This document shows positions 24,298 to 32,462 of a stretch of DNA of 64,000 nt, piece after piece. Location: NCBI RefSeq assembly GCF_024600715.1, contig NZ_CP102332.1:6262001-6326000 (forward strand), in the 5' to 3' direction. Made by a program: the position numbers and the translations under genes. How positions within the stretch are numbered: position 1 is the first letter of the stretch; every line of letters starts with the position of its first letter. The notes under the pieces were generated by a model. It was given only the letters and a program-made list of their open reading frames with translations. It made no database searches and was not told where the DNA came from. Source of the stretch: Streptomyces changanensis (GTDB lineage Bacteria > Actinomycetota > Actinomycetes > Streptomycetales > Streptomycetaceae).

Positions 24298-25073
24298 CCC
24301 TCGCCGCCGACCGCGTCACCCGCACCGCCGGGGGCCGGCTGATCCTCGACGGCGTCAGCCTCGGCCCCGAGCCCGGCGGCGTCACCGGGCTCCTCGGGCC
24401 CAACGGCTCCGGCAAGTCCACGCTGCTGCGGCTGCTCGCCGGGGTCCTCGCACCCGCCTCGGGCGTCGTCACCCTCGACGGGCTGCCGCTGCCCGCCCTG
24501 CGCCGCAGGGACGTCGCCCGGCGCGTCGCCGTCGTGGAGCAGCAGTCGGACACCCTCGTCGAGCTGACCGTCGCGGACGTCGTCCGCCTCGGCCGCATCC
24601 CGCACCGCCGCGCCTGGACGCCGCCCGTGCCCGCCGACGAGGAGGCCGTGCGGACGGCTCTGGAACGCACCGGCCTCACCGACCGGGCGCACCAGTCGTG
24701 GCACACCCTGTCCGGCGGGGAGAGGCAGCGCGTCCAGATCGCCCGGGCCCTCGCGCAGGAACCGAGGGAGCTCCTCCTCGACGAGCCGACCAACCACCTC
24801 GACATCCAGCACCAGCTCGACCTGCTGGACCTCGTCGCCGCACTGCCCGTCACCAGCGTCGTCGCCCTGCACGACCTCAACCTCGCGGCGATGTACTGCG
24901 ACCGGGTCGCCGTCCTCGCCCACGGCCGGGTCGTGGCCGCCGGCACGCCCGCCGAGGTGCTGACCGAGGCGCTCGTCGCCGACGTCTACGGGGTGCGCGC
25001 CGAGATCACCGTCCCGGCGGACGGCGACCGCCCCCACGTCCGCGTCCTCGGCACCCTCACGCGCGGCCGCTGA
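24294..25073 (+). CDS. FecE/BtuD family ABC transporter ATPase
   Basis: The 259-residue ATPase powers the importer. It has Walker A GPNGSGKST, Q-loop VVEQQSD, ABC signature LSGGERQR, Walker B LLLDEPT with D-loop NHLD, and switch His in VVALHDLN. It starts at GTG 24294, overlapping the permease by four bases. The C-terminal segment ends ADGDRPHVRVLG as in siderophore/B12 ATPases. A repeat-rich gap follows; no clear terminator hairpin was found. Confidence 0.95.
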   Translation: MTLAADRVTRTAGGRLILDGVSLGPEPGGVTGLLGPNGSGKSTLLRLLAGVLAPASGVVTLDGLPLPALRRRDVARRVAVVEQQSDTLVELTVADVVRLGRIPHRRAWTPPVPADEEAVRTALERTGLTDRAHQSWHTLSGGERQRVQIARALAQEPRELLLDEPTNHLDIQHQLDLLDLVAALPVTSVVALHDLNLAAMYCDRVAVLAHGRVVAAGTPAEVLTEALVADVYGVRAEITVPADGDRPHVRVLGTLTRGR

Positions 25074-25147
25074 GCGGCCCACCGGTCGCGAGCCACCGGT
25101 CGCGAGCCGCCGTTCATGGGCGGTCGATCACGAGCCGCCGGTCAGAG

Positions 25148-25213
25148 GCACCGGTCGGGAAGCGCGCGCCGGCCAGGAGGGCACCGGTCGGGAAGCGCGC
25201 GCCGGTCAGGAGG
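25148..25213. repeat. 33-bp tandem duplication
   Basis: Two adjacent 33-base copies (25148-25180 and 25181-25213), beginning gcaccggtcgggaagc, differ at one base. Shorter caccggtcgcgagc copies precede them (25080-25110). They fill the 190-base gap between the convergent ATPase and MpaB-type genes. Confidence 0.75.
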
Positions 25214-25263
25214 GCGCCGCTCGGAAAGCGCCGGTCGCGGAGCCGCAGGTCACGAGCGGTGGG

Positions 25264-26145
25264 TCAGGCGACGTCGGCGGCGGGTGGACGCGGGGGCAGC
25301 GCCCAGCGGATCGTCCCGACCACGGCCCGGCCCGAGGCGCGCACGGCGGTCCGCTCCAGCAGCGGCAGGGACGGCAGGCCGAGCGGTGCGCGCGCCCATG
25401 GCGGCAGGAGCGACACGGCGTTCACCGCCAGCAGCGCGTACGGCGCCCGGGCGGCCCACGGCAGCGGCGGGTGCAGGAGCAGGAACCGGGCCGCCTCCCG
25501 CGCCTCCTCCGAAGCGGTCAGCTCCGGCCGGTACGCGGCCATCCGCTCGGCCAGCGCCGCCCGACTCCGCGGCGGGTCCGGCACGCCCAGCGCGGCCGCC
25601 ACGCGCGCCGTGTCGGCGACGTACGCGTCACAGCCGTCCGGGTCCAGCGGGTGGGCGCCGTAGCACTGGTGCGCGGTGAGGAAGCTGTCCACCTCGGCGA
25701 CGTGGACCCACTCCAGCAGGTGCGGGTCCGCGGCGTGGTAGGCGGCGCCCCCGGCGGTCCGCCCGCGTACCGCCTCGTGCACCGCCCGCACCCGGTCGAC
25801 CGCCCGCTGCGCGTCCCGCGCCGTGCCGTACGTCGTGACCGCGAGGAAGGTGCTGGTGCGCTGGAGCCGCCCCCACGGGTCGCCCCGGTAGCCGGAGTGG
25901 GCCGCCACCGCCGCCATGGCGAGCGGGTGCAGGGACTGGAGCAGCAGCGCCCGCAGTCCGCCGACGAACATCGCGGCGTCGCCGTGGACGGTCCGCACCG
26001 GGCGGTCCGGACCGAACCAGCGCGGCCCCGGCGTGCCGTGGATCCGTGCGCGGTTGGCCTCGCCCTCGGGTCCCGCGACGCGGGTGAAGAGCGCGCGGCC
26101 GAGTCTCTCCCGCCCGCCCGCGAGCCCGGGCACGCAGACGTCCAT
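25264..26145 (-). CDS. MpaB-type oxygenase (DUF2236)
   Basis: The 293-residue protein shows the ER/MpaB/rubber-oxygenase family pattern: [36 protein letters not shown], then [15 protein letters not shown] and VHVAEVDSF. The invariant His in LHPLA is the putative b-type haem ligand region. It probably performs an oxygen-dependent cleavage or oxidation; the substrate is unknown. No signal peptide is present, but C-terminal hydrophobic patches ([15 protein letters not shown]) suggest membrane association. It is transcribed alone. Confidence 0.85.
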   Translation of the reverse strand: MDVCVPGLAGGRERLGRALFTRVAGPEGEANRARIHGTPGPRWFGPDRPVRTVHGDAAMFVGGLRALLLQSLHPLAMAAVAAHSGYRGDPWGRLQRTSTFLAVTTYGTARDAQRAVDRVRAVHEAVRGRTAGGAAYHAADPHLLEWVHVAEVDSFLTAHQCYGAHPLDPDGCDAYVADTARVAAALGVPDPPRSRAALAERMAAYRPELTASEEAREAARFLLLHPPLPWAARAPYALLAVNAVSLLPPWARAPLGLPSLPLLERTAVRASGRAVVGTIRWALPPRPPAADVA

Positions 26146-26264
26146 GCTTCAAGTGTCCACCTTTCCGCCCCACCTGAGGCGTAGCAGGGGCTCACCCGGC
26201 AGGCGGAGGGAGCTCGTTCCAGCAGTCGACGTCGCGCGGCCGTGGTCAATGCGACGGTCGATGC

Positions 26265-27320
26265 ATGATCAGTGGGACAGGGACGACGAGGGCGCCGCGG
26301 CGCACGCGGGGGCCGCGCTGGGTGGGCCGGGCCACGATGGTGTGGGCGGTGGTGTACGCCGGCTTCGGCCTGGCCTGCGCGGTGAGCGGGACGCCGCCGC
26401 TCTACCTGGGCAGCGCCCCGGGACCCTCGGCGCTGGGCTGGGGGGTCGCGGGGGTGGGGGCGCTGTCGGCCCTGACCTGTGGTGCGGTGGCGCGGTACGG
26501 ACTGCGGCCTGCGTGGCGGGTGCTGCTGTGGGTGCTCTGCGTGCCGGCCGGGATGGCCGCGTTCGGTCTGCTGATGGACGTCATCACCCTGGTGTTCGGT
26601 CAGGGGGTGGACAACGGCGTGGCCGCGGCGAACCACGCGCTGGCGGCGGCCGGGGCCCTGCTGCTCGCGGCCACTGCCCGTGCCCGGTCCGTCCGCCGCA
26701 CGCCCGACGCGGCCGTCGTACGGGCCCCTTCCGCCGCCTCCGGGCCGGTCCAGCTCGCCGCCTGCGCCGGGACGGCGGCCTTTCTCCCCTACGCGGCGAT
26801 GAAGCTCGTCTGGGCGTCCGGCGGCACCTTCGCCGGGATGACCTGCGAGGAAATGCTCGCCGTCTCCAAGCGCAACGGCGCGTCGGGACCATGGCTCGCC
26901 CTGGAGTCCTGGGGCCTGGACGCCACCGTGCTGCTGGCCGCGCTCGGCACCTTCCTGCTGTGGGGCCTGGTCCGTCCGTGGGGCCAGGTCTTCCCGCGCT
27001 GGACGCTGTGGTTGCGCGGCCGCCGCGTCCCCCGCTGGCTTCCTCTGGCCCCGGCCTTGACAGGCGCCGCCACCTTGGTTCCGTACGGGGTATTCGGTGT
27101 CGGCTACGCGGCCCTGGCGACGGCCGGCGTGGTGACGATGCGGCGAGGCGACTTCCACTCCTCGAGCGACGCGCTGCTGGTCGCCTGGATCGGCATGACC
27201 GCGTTCGCCGTCTACGGAGCCGCGCTGGCTGTCGCCGCCCGCTCGTACTGGCTCCGGACCCCTTCTCGTCCGACATGGTCCACGGCGGCGGCTCACGCTT
27301 CCCCACGACCCGACCGATGA
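26265..27320 (+). CDS. polytopic membrane protein of unknown function
   Basis: The 351-residue protein has about eight hydrophobic segments beginning [16 protein letters not shown], with short basic loops. A notable luminal or external loop reads [17 protein letters not shown]. No transporter or enzyme signature was found. The ATG at 26265 has only a weak ribosome site. Codon choice is slightly less G+C-biased than in its neighbours. It is divergent from the MpaB gene and followed by a small acidic gene. Confidence 0.7.
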   Translation: MISGTGTTRAPRRTRGPRWVGRATMVWAVVYAGFGLACAVSGTPPLYLGSAPGPSALGWGVAGVGALSALTCGAVARYGLRPAWRVLLWVLCVPAGMAAFGLLMDVITLVFGQGVDNGVAAANHALAAAGALLLAATARARSVRRTPDAAVVRAPSAASGPVQLAACAGTAAFLPYAAMKLVWASGGTFAGMTCEEMLAVSKRNGASGPWLALESWGLDATVLLAALGTFLLWGLVRPWGQVFPRWTLWLRGRRVPRWLPLAPALTGAATLVPYGVFGVGYAALATAGVVTMRRGDFHSSSDALLVAWIGMTAFAVYGAALAVAARSYWLRTPSRPTWSTAAAHASPRPDR

Positions 27321-27413
27321 GTACGCAGGCCGACGGCCACCTGGTCGACGACTTCCGTCAGGGTCTCCAAGCGGGGCGGATTGGGCCGGCGCACCGCGAG
27401 GAACACGAACCCC

Positions 27414-27617
27414 ATGGAATCCACGGACAAGCACGAGCACCAGCCGCGAACCGCCACCGACGAGGTCCTGCACGAGTTCGAGGAGGCGGAACTCCGTCTC
27501 GACGACGGGCAGGCGGACGAGGACGACGGCGAGGCCGCCGACTCCCTCACCCCCAGCCCGACCGCCCAGGAGTCGGTCCGCCCGGACCGCGGGGACCGCC
27601 CCGGCGCGGGCTCCTGA
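27414..27617 (+). CDS. small acidic protein of unknown function
   Basis: This 67-residue, hydrophilic, strongly acidic protein has the segment [20 protein letters not shown] predicted as one helix. Pro/Ser-rich ends flank it. There is no Cys or membrane segment. The ATG at 27414 follows GAGGA with a long spacer. An upstream in-frame start would add [11 protein letters not shown]. The family was not recognised. Confidence 0.5.
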   Translation: MESTDKHEHQPRTATDEVLHEFEEAELRLDDGQADEDDGEAADSLTPSPTAQESVRPDRGDRPGAGS

Positions 27618-27775
27618 CCACGCCCGGGCAGGCACCGGGCGCGGTGCCCCGCCGGGCGCCGGTCGGGCGCGCCTCGGACGGGCGGGGGCCGCAGGGCGGA
27701 GAGTGGTGGACGACGCCGGGCGACGGCCCCGGCACCCGCTCTCACGCCGCTCCCGACCCCGTGGAGGCCCACCCG

Positions 27776-28735
27776 ATGACACCCCGATCCCGCCCGCGCC
27801 CGGGCGCCGCCCGGGCGGCCGGCGTCCTCGCCCTCGCCGTCCTCCTCCCGGCGTGCGGACCGGGCGCGGCGGGCGATCACGCCCCCGCCGCCACACCCGC
27901 CCCCGCCCGCACGTCCGCGGCCCCCGGATCACCGGGCGCCGCCGCGGCCACCGCCGACCGTGCGTTCCGCGACCTCCAGCGCCGGTTCGACGCGCGCCTC
28001 GGCGTCCACGCGGTCGACACCGGCACCGGGCGCGAGGTCGCCTTCCGGGCCGACGACCGGTTCGCGTACGCCTCGACGTTCAAGGCGCTGGCCGTCGGCG
28101 TCCTCCTGCGCGAACGGGGACTCGACGGCCTCGACGAGGTGATCCGCTACTCGCGGGACGACCTGGTCGGCCACTCGCCCGTCACCGAGGGCGCCACCGG
28201 GACCGGGATGAGCCTGCGGGACCTGTGCGCCGCCGCCCTGCGGTACAGCGACAACACGGCGGCCAACCTCCTCTTCGACGCCCTCGGCGGCCCCGACGGC
28301 CTGGAGCGGAAGCTGGAGGCCCTGGGGGACGACGTGATCGAGATGGACCGTCGCGAGACCGACCTCAGCGAAGGCAGGCCGGGCGACGTCCGCGACACCA
28401 GTACCCCGCGCGCCATGGCCCGCGACCTGCGGGCCTTCCTGCTCGGCGACGCGCTGGAGCCCGCCGAGCGCGCGCAGCTGCGGACGTGGATGGCGACCAA
28501 CACCACCGGCGCCACCCTCGTGCGCGCCGGGGTGCCCGCCGGCTGGGCCGTCGCCGACAAGAGCGGCACCGCCGGGTACGGCGGGCGCAACGACATCGCG
28601 GTGGTGTGGCCGGCCGGCGGCCGCGCCCCCCTGGTCATCGCCGTCATGTCCAGCCGCGACCGGAAGGGCGCGGAACGCCGCGACGAGCTCGTCGCCCAGG
28701 CGGCGGCCGCGGCCGTGCGGGCCCTCGGGCGCTGA
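27776..28735 (+). CDS. bla: class A beta-lactamase, lipoprotein
   Basis: The 319-residue serine hydrolase hydrolyses the beta-lactam ring. The signal ends in lipobox LLPAC (Cys27), so it is membrane-tethered outside, followed by a Pro/Ala-rich spacer. Catalytic motifs are S100-T-F-K103, SDN (158-160), an omega-loop ETDLS (Glu194, equivalent to Glu166) and KSG (262-264). The position equivalent to Asn170, which helps hold the deacylation water, is Ser198. This could slow turnover or alter substrate range. No blaR or blaI regulator is nearby. A 14-bp hairpin terminates the gene. Confidence 0.93.
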   Translation: MTPRSRPRPGAARAAGVLALAVLLPACGPGAAGDHAPAATPAPARTSAAPGSPGAAAATADRAFRDLQRRFDARLGVHAVDTGTGREVAFRADDRFAYASTFKALAVGVLLRERGLDGLDEVIRYSRDDLVGHSPVTEGATGTGMSLRDLCAAALRYSDNTAANLLFDALGGPDGLERKLEALGDDVIEMDRRETDLSEGRPGDVRDTSTPRAMARDLRAFLLGDALEPAERAQLRTWMATNTTGATLVRAGVPAGWAVADKSGTAGYGGRNDIAVVWPAGGRAPLVIAVMSSRDRKGAERRDELVAQAAAAAVRALGR

Positions 28736-28772
28736 CCGGGGCGAGCCCGGCCCCGCGCCGACGACCGCCGCG

Positions 28773-28807
28773 GGGAGTGGTCCCGGCCGCATGCCGGGAC
28801 CACTCCC
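28773..28807 (+). terminator. terminator of the beta-lactamase gene
   Basis: Perfect 14-bp arms (gggagtggtcccgg, 28773-28786, with 28794-28807) and a seven-base loop begin 37 bases after the bla stop. Confidence 0.8.
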
Positions 28808-29119
28808 TCACAGGGGGCGCCGGGCCGGCCACCCCGGGCTGGTCACCCCGGACCGGCGGGGCCCGGCCCGGGCGGCGTACGCACCGGTGTGGGTACGCCG
28901 CCCGCTCCCACCCCCGCCGCGTCGGTACCCGCCGTGCCGGTATCCCGCCCGACCCGGTCCCCGGGGCCCCGTACCCACGACCCCGGCTACCCCGCCGACC
29001 CGGTGGGTCGGCGGCGCGGTGGGTTTGATCACCCGCCTTCCGGGACACCCGGGGTGCGTCCGTTTCGACGCTCGGTCACCCGGCCCCGCGCGGGTGACCA
29101 CCGCCCGGAGGAGCCAGGC
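28808..29119. other. intergenic region
   Basis: About 310 bases between bla and the SRPBCC gene contain repeated cgggtac/ggtaccc-like words (28850-28985), but no supportable gene. The promoter of the SRPBCC/FAD operon presumably lies in the less G+C-rich part (29020-29090). Confidence 0.4.
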
Positions 29120-29566
29120 ATGGCCGTACGGCAGCACGTGATCAAGCGCCCGCCGGCAGCGGTGTGGGACGTGCTCAGCGACCGGGACAGGTACTGCGAG
29201 TGGGTCGTCGGGACGCACGACACGGAGCCGCTGGAGGGCGACTGGCCCGAGGTCGGCTCCTCCCTGCGGTACACCGTCGCCCTCGGCCCCGCTCGGTTCG
29301 CGGGCTCCACGGTCGTCCGCAGGATGGAACCGCCGCACCGGCTGGAGCTGGAGGTGAAGAGCGAACCCACCGGCACCGCCCGCGTCGCCATCGAGATCGC
29401 CCCCTGGGGCGACGAGACCCTGGTCGTCATCGACGAGCACCCCCTGCGGGGACCCGGCGCGCGCCTCCACAACGCCGTCTTCGACGCGCTCCTCCAGCTC
29501 CGCCACCGCCGCATGCTCCGCCGCCTCGCCGAGGTCGTCGAGGGGACCCGCCCCGCACCGGCCTGA
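29120..29566 (+). CDS. SRPBCC family protein (polyketide-cyclase/START-like)
   Basis: The 148-residue protein starts at ATG 29120 behind GGAGGAG. The first strand (RQHVIKRPPAAVWDVLSD), DRYCEWVVGTHDTE, and the Trp/Asp pattern towards LRRLAEVVE fit the helix-grip SRPBCC fold. That fold binds a hydrophobic ligand in a cavity. The next gene, an FAD oxidoreductase, begins 66 bases downstream on the same strand. The pair may act on one lipid or isoprenoid substrate, but that is inferred from adjacency only. Confidence 0.8.
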   Translation: MAVRQHVIKRPPAAVWDVLSDRDRYCEWVVGTHDTEPLEGDWPEVGSSLRYTVALGPARFAGSTVVRRMEPPHRLELEVKSEPTGTARVAIEIAPWGDETLVVIDEHPLRGPGARLHNAVFDALLQLRHRRMLRRLAEVVEGTRPAPA

Positions 29567-29632
29567 CCGCACCGGCCTGACCGCCCCCGCCCCGCCCCCG
29601 AATCGCCGGACCACCGCGCGGAAGGACCCCCC

Positions 29633-31273
29633 ATGCCCGACGCCGTCGTCATCGGAGCCGGGCCCAACGGGCTTGTCGCCGCCAACCTCCTGGCCGACCG
29701 GGGCTGGACGGTCGACGTCCTGGAAGCCCAGGACGCGCCCGGCGGCGCCGTCCGCAGCGACCGCGGCGTCCACCCCGACCACGTCAACGACCTGTTCAGC
29801 TCCTTCTACCCGCTCGCCGCCGCCTCCCCGGTCATCCGGGGCCTGCGGCTGCACGAGTACGGGCTGACCTGGAGCCACGCACCGGCCGTCGTCGCCCACC
29901 CGCTCACGGACGGGCGCTGCGCCGTGCTGGAACGCGACCCGGACCGCACCGCCGAGGACTTGGAGCGCTTCGCCCCCGGTGACGGCGACGCCTGGCGGGA
30001 GCTGTGCGCGCTGTGGGACCGGGTGGGCGGCGACGCGCTGGACGCCCTGTTCACCCCCTTCCCGCCCGTGCGGTCCGGACTGCGCCTCGCCGCCCGGCTG
30101 CGCGGTCCTGACGGGCTGCGCCTGCTGCGCACCGCCCTGCTGCCCGCGCGGCGCATGGGCGAGGAGACGTTCGCCGGGGACGGCGGGCGGCTGCTGCTCG
30201 CGGGGAACGCCCTGCACGCCGACCTGTCCCCGGAGACGGCGCTCGGCGGCGGCTTCGGCTGGCTCATGTGCATGCTCGGCCAGACGGTGGGCTTCCCCGT
30301 CCCCACCGGCGGCGCGGGCGCCCTCACCGACGCCCTGGTCCGCCGCCTGGCCGACCGCGGCGTGACCGTGCGGTGCGGACGGCACGTCACCGAAGTCGTC
30401 GTCCGCGACGGGCGGGCCCACGGCGTGCGCACCGCCGACGGCGAGACCGTCACGGCACGCCGGGCCGTCCTCGCCGACGTGCCCGCGCCCGCCCTCTACG
30501 GCGAGCTCGTCGCCTGGGAGCACCTGCCGGACCGCGTCCGCGACGACATGCGCCGCTTCCAGTGGGACTTCGCGACGGTGAAGGTCGACTGGGCCCTGGA
30601 CCGGCCCGTGCCCTGGGCCACCGAAGGGCCCGGACGCGCCGGGACGGTCCACCTCGCCGACGGCGTCGACGAACTGACCCGCTTCGCCGCGCAGATCGCC
30701 ATGGGCCTCGTCCCCGACCGGCCGTTCCTCATCTTCGGCCAGATGACCACGGCCGACCCCTCCCGCTCGCCCGCCGGTACCGAGTCGGCCTGGGCGTACA
30801 CCCACGTGCCCCGCACCATCACCGGCGACGCGGGGCCCGACGGGATCACCGGCGCCTGGACACCCGACGACGGACAGCGCATGGCGGACCGGATCGAGGC
30901 GGTCGTGGAGCGGTTCGCGCCCGGCTTCCGCGGCACGGTACGGGCCCGCCGGGTGCTCACCCCGCTCACCCTGGAGGCCCTGGACGCCAACCTGCGCGGG
31001 GGCGCCGTCAACGGTGGCACGACCGCGCTCCACCAGCAGCTGGTGTTCCGCCCTGTCCCCGGCACCGGCCGTCCCGAGACCCCCGTGCGGGGCCTGTACC
31101 TCGCCTCCGCCTCCGCCCACCCGGGCGGAGGCGTGCACGGCGCGCCGGGCGCGAACGCGGCGCGGGCCGCCTTGCACGCGAGCGGCGCGCCGTTCGCGAC
31201 CCTGCTGTCGGCGGGACAACGCCTCCTGACGGGCCGCGGCGGAACACCTGACGGGCCGCGGCCCAACGCCTGA
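29633..31273 (+). CDS. FAD-dependent phytoene-desaturase-like oxidoreductase
   Basis: The 546-residue flavoprotein has the N-terminal dinucleotide fold VVIGAGPNGLVAANLLADRG with E50-type acid in VLEAQDAPGGAV. The C-terminal FAD motif is GLYLASASAHPGGGVHGAPG. This is the CrtI/retinol-saturase-like group (NAD(P)/FAD-dependent oxidoreductases of about 520-550 residues). It would desaturate, saturate or isomerise a lipid-like substrate. No carotenoid genes are adjacent, so a carotenoid role is not supported. It is probably co-transcribed with the SRPBCC gene. Confidence 0.88.
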   Translation: MPDAVVIGAGPNGLVAANLLADRGWTVDVLEAQDAPGGAVRSDRGVHPDHVNDLFSSFYPLAAASPVIRGLRLHEYGLTWSHAPAVVAHPLTDGRCAVLERDPDRTAEDLERFAPGDGDAWRELCALWDRVGGDALDALFTPFPPVRSGLRLAARLRGPDGLRLLRTALLPARRMGEETFAGDGGRLLLAGNALHADLSPETALGGGFGWLMCMLGQTVGFPVPTGGAGALTDALVRRLADRGVTVRCGRHVTEVVVRDGRAHGVRTADGETVTARRAVLADVPAPALYGELVAWEHLPDRVRDDMRRFQWDFATVKVDWALDRPVPWATEGPGRAGTVHLADGVDELTRFAAQIAMGLVPDRPFLIFGQMTTADPSRSPAGTESAWAYTHVPRTITGDAGPDGITGAWTPDDGQRMADRIEAVVERFAPGFRGTVRARRVLTPLTLEALDANLRGGAVNGGTTALHQQLVFRPVPGTGRPETPVRGLYLASASAHPGGGVHGAPGANAARAALHASGAPFATLLSAGQRLLTGRGGTPDGPRPNA

Positions 31274-31416
31274 CCGGCCGCGGCGGACGCCGCACGCGGG
31301 CCGCGGCCCCGGCCGTGGGGCGCCCGTGAACGACCCGCCCGAGGACGGACCGCGCCTCCCGCCGGCCCGTCCGCGCCTGCGGCGGTGGGCCGCGCGCCCA
31401 CCGCCGTGGACCGCGC

Positions 31417-32394
31417 CTACCGCCGCCGCGTCCGGCGGACGGCCCCGGCGGTCGCCGCGGCCAGTGCGGTCACCCCGGTGAGCCGCCGCCCCGCGGTGCG
31501 TCCCGCGCCGTGCCAGCCGTCCCGCGTGGAGCCGGGCCCGGGCGGCGGCGCGTACAGGGTGCCCGCGCTCTGCGGGGCGCTCCCACCGCGTACGAAGTGG
31601 GTCCGGTCCACCTTGACGGCGAGGGCCCGCCCCAGCGGGCCGGGCGCGACCGCGGCGGCCAGCCGCACCGCGTGTCCCGCCGAGCCCACGACCACCTCCT
31701 CCCGTGGCCTGCGCACGGCGCCCCGGACCGCCCGGGCGACCCGTTCCGGCGTGTACACCGGCGGCATCGCGCGCACCTCGCGGCCGCTGCGGTTGGCCAC
31801 GTGCCGGAAGAACGGCGTGTCGACGGTCGGCGGCAGCACGGTGCACACGTGCACGCCCCGCACGCCCTCCAAGCGCAGTTCCTGCCGCAGGCAGGCATCG
31901 AACGCCCGCAGCGCGTGCTTCGACATCGTGTACGCGCTGTTGTACGGCGAACCCGTCAGGCCCAGTACCGACGCCACGTCGACCAGGCAGCCGGCGCCCT
32001 GCGCCCGCATGAGCGGCAGCGCGGCGCGCGCCGCGTTCACGCACCCGACGACGTTCACGTCCAGGACCCGGCGCACGTCCTCGGGCGGTACGTCCTCCAC
32101 GGCGCCGAAGACGGCGACCGCGGCGGCGCTCACCCACACGTCGACGCGCCCGAACTCGGCGACCGCGCGCCGGGCGAGCGCCGTCACGGCCGCCGCGTCG
32201 GACACGTCCGTCGGCTGGACCACCGCGCGCGTCCCCCGGTGCGTACGACACTCCCGCGCGACCGCCTGCAGCGCCTCCGTTCCCCGCGCGGCCAGCACGA
32301 GCGAGGCGCCCCGCCGGGCGAAGTCCAGGGCGACCGCGCGGCCGATGCCGCTGGACGCCCCGGTGATCACGACGACCAGTCCCTTGGTGTGCAC
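31417..32394 (-). CDS. short-chain dehydrogenase/reductase
   Basis: The 325-residue SDR starts at GTG 32394 behind GGGAGG. The cofactor motif is TGASSGIG (about residues 10-17), followed by the AARG position favouring NADP. The catalytic triad is visible as Ser (VDVASVLG), Tyr (SAYTMSKHAL) and Lys four residues on. The 70-residue C-terminal extension beyond the standard 250-residue SDR, ending Arg-rich, resembles membrane-associated SDRs. The substrate is unknown. The PBP gene on the same strand ends 68 bases upstream of its start, so read-through is possible. Confidence 0.88.
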   Translation of the reverse strand: MHTKGLVVVITGASSGIGRAVALDFARRGASLVLAARGTEALQAVARECRTHRGTRAVVQPTDVSDAAAVTALARRAVAEFGRVDVWVSAAAVAVFGAVEDVPPEDVRRVLDVNVVGCVNAARAALPLMRAQGAGCLVDVASVLGLTGSPYNSAYTMSKHALRAFDACLRQELRLEGVRGVHVCTVLPPTVDTPFFRHVANRSGREVRAMPPVYTPERVARAVRGAVRRPREEVVVGSAGHAVRLAAAVAPGPLGRALAVKVDRTHFVRGGSAPQSAGTLYAPPPGPGSTRDGWHGAGRTAGRRLTGVTALAAATAGAVRRTRRR

Positions 32395-32462
32395 GCGTAC
32401 CTCCCGTGCCGGCTCTCGACGGTCCTGGCCAGTCCCGGAGTACCCGCGCCCGTCCGCCCCAC

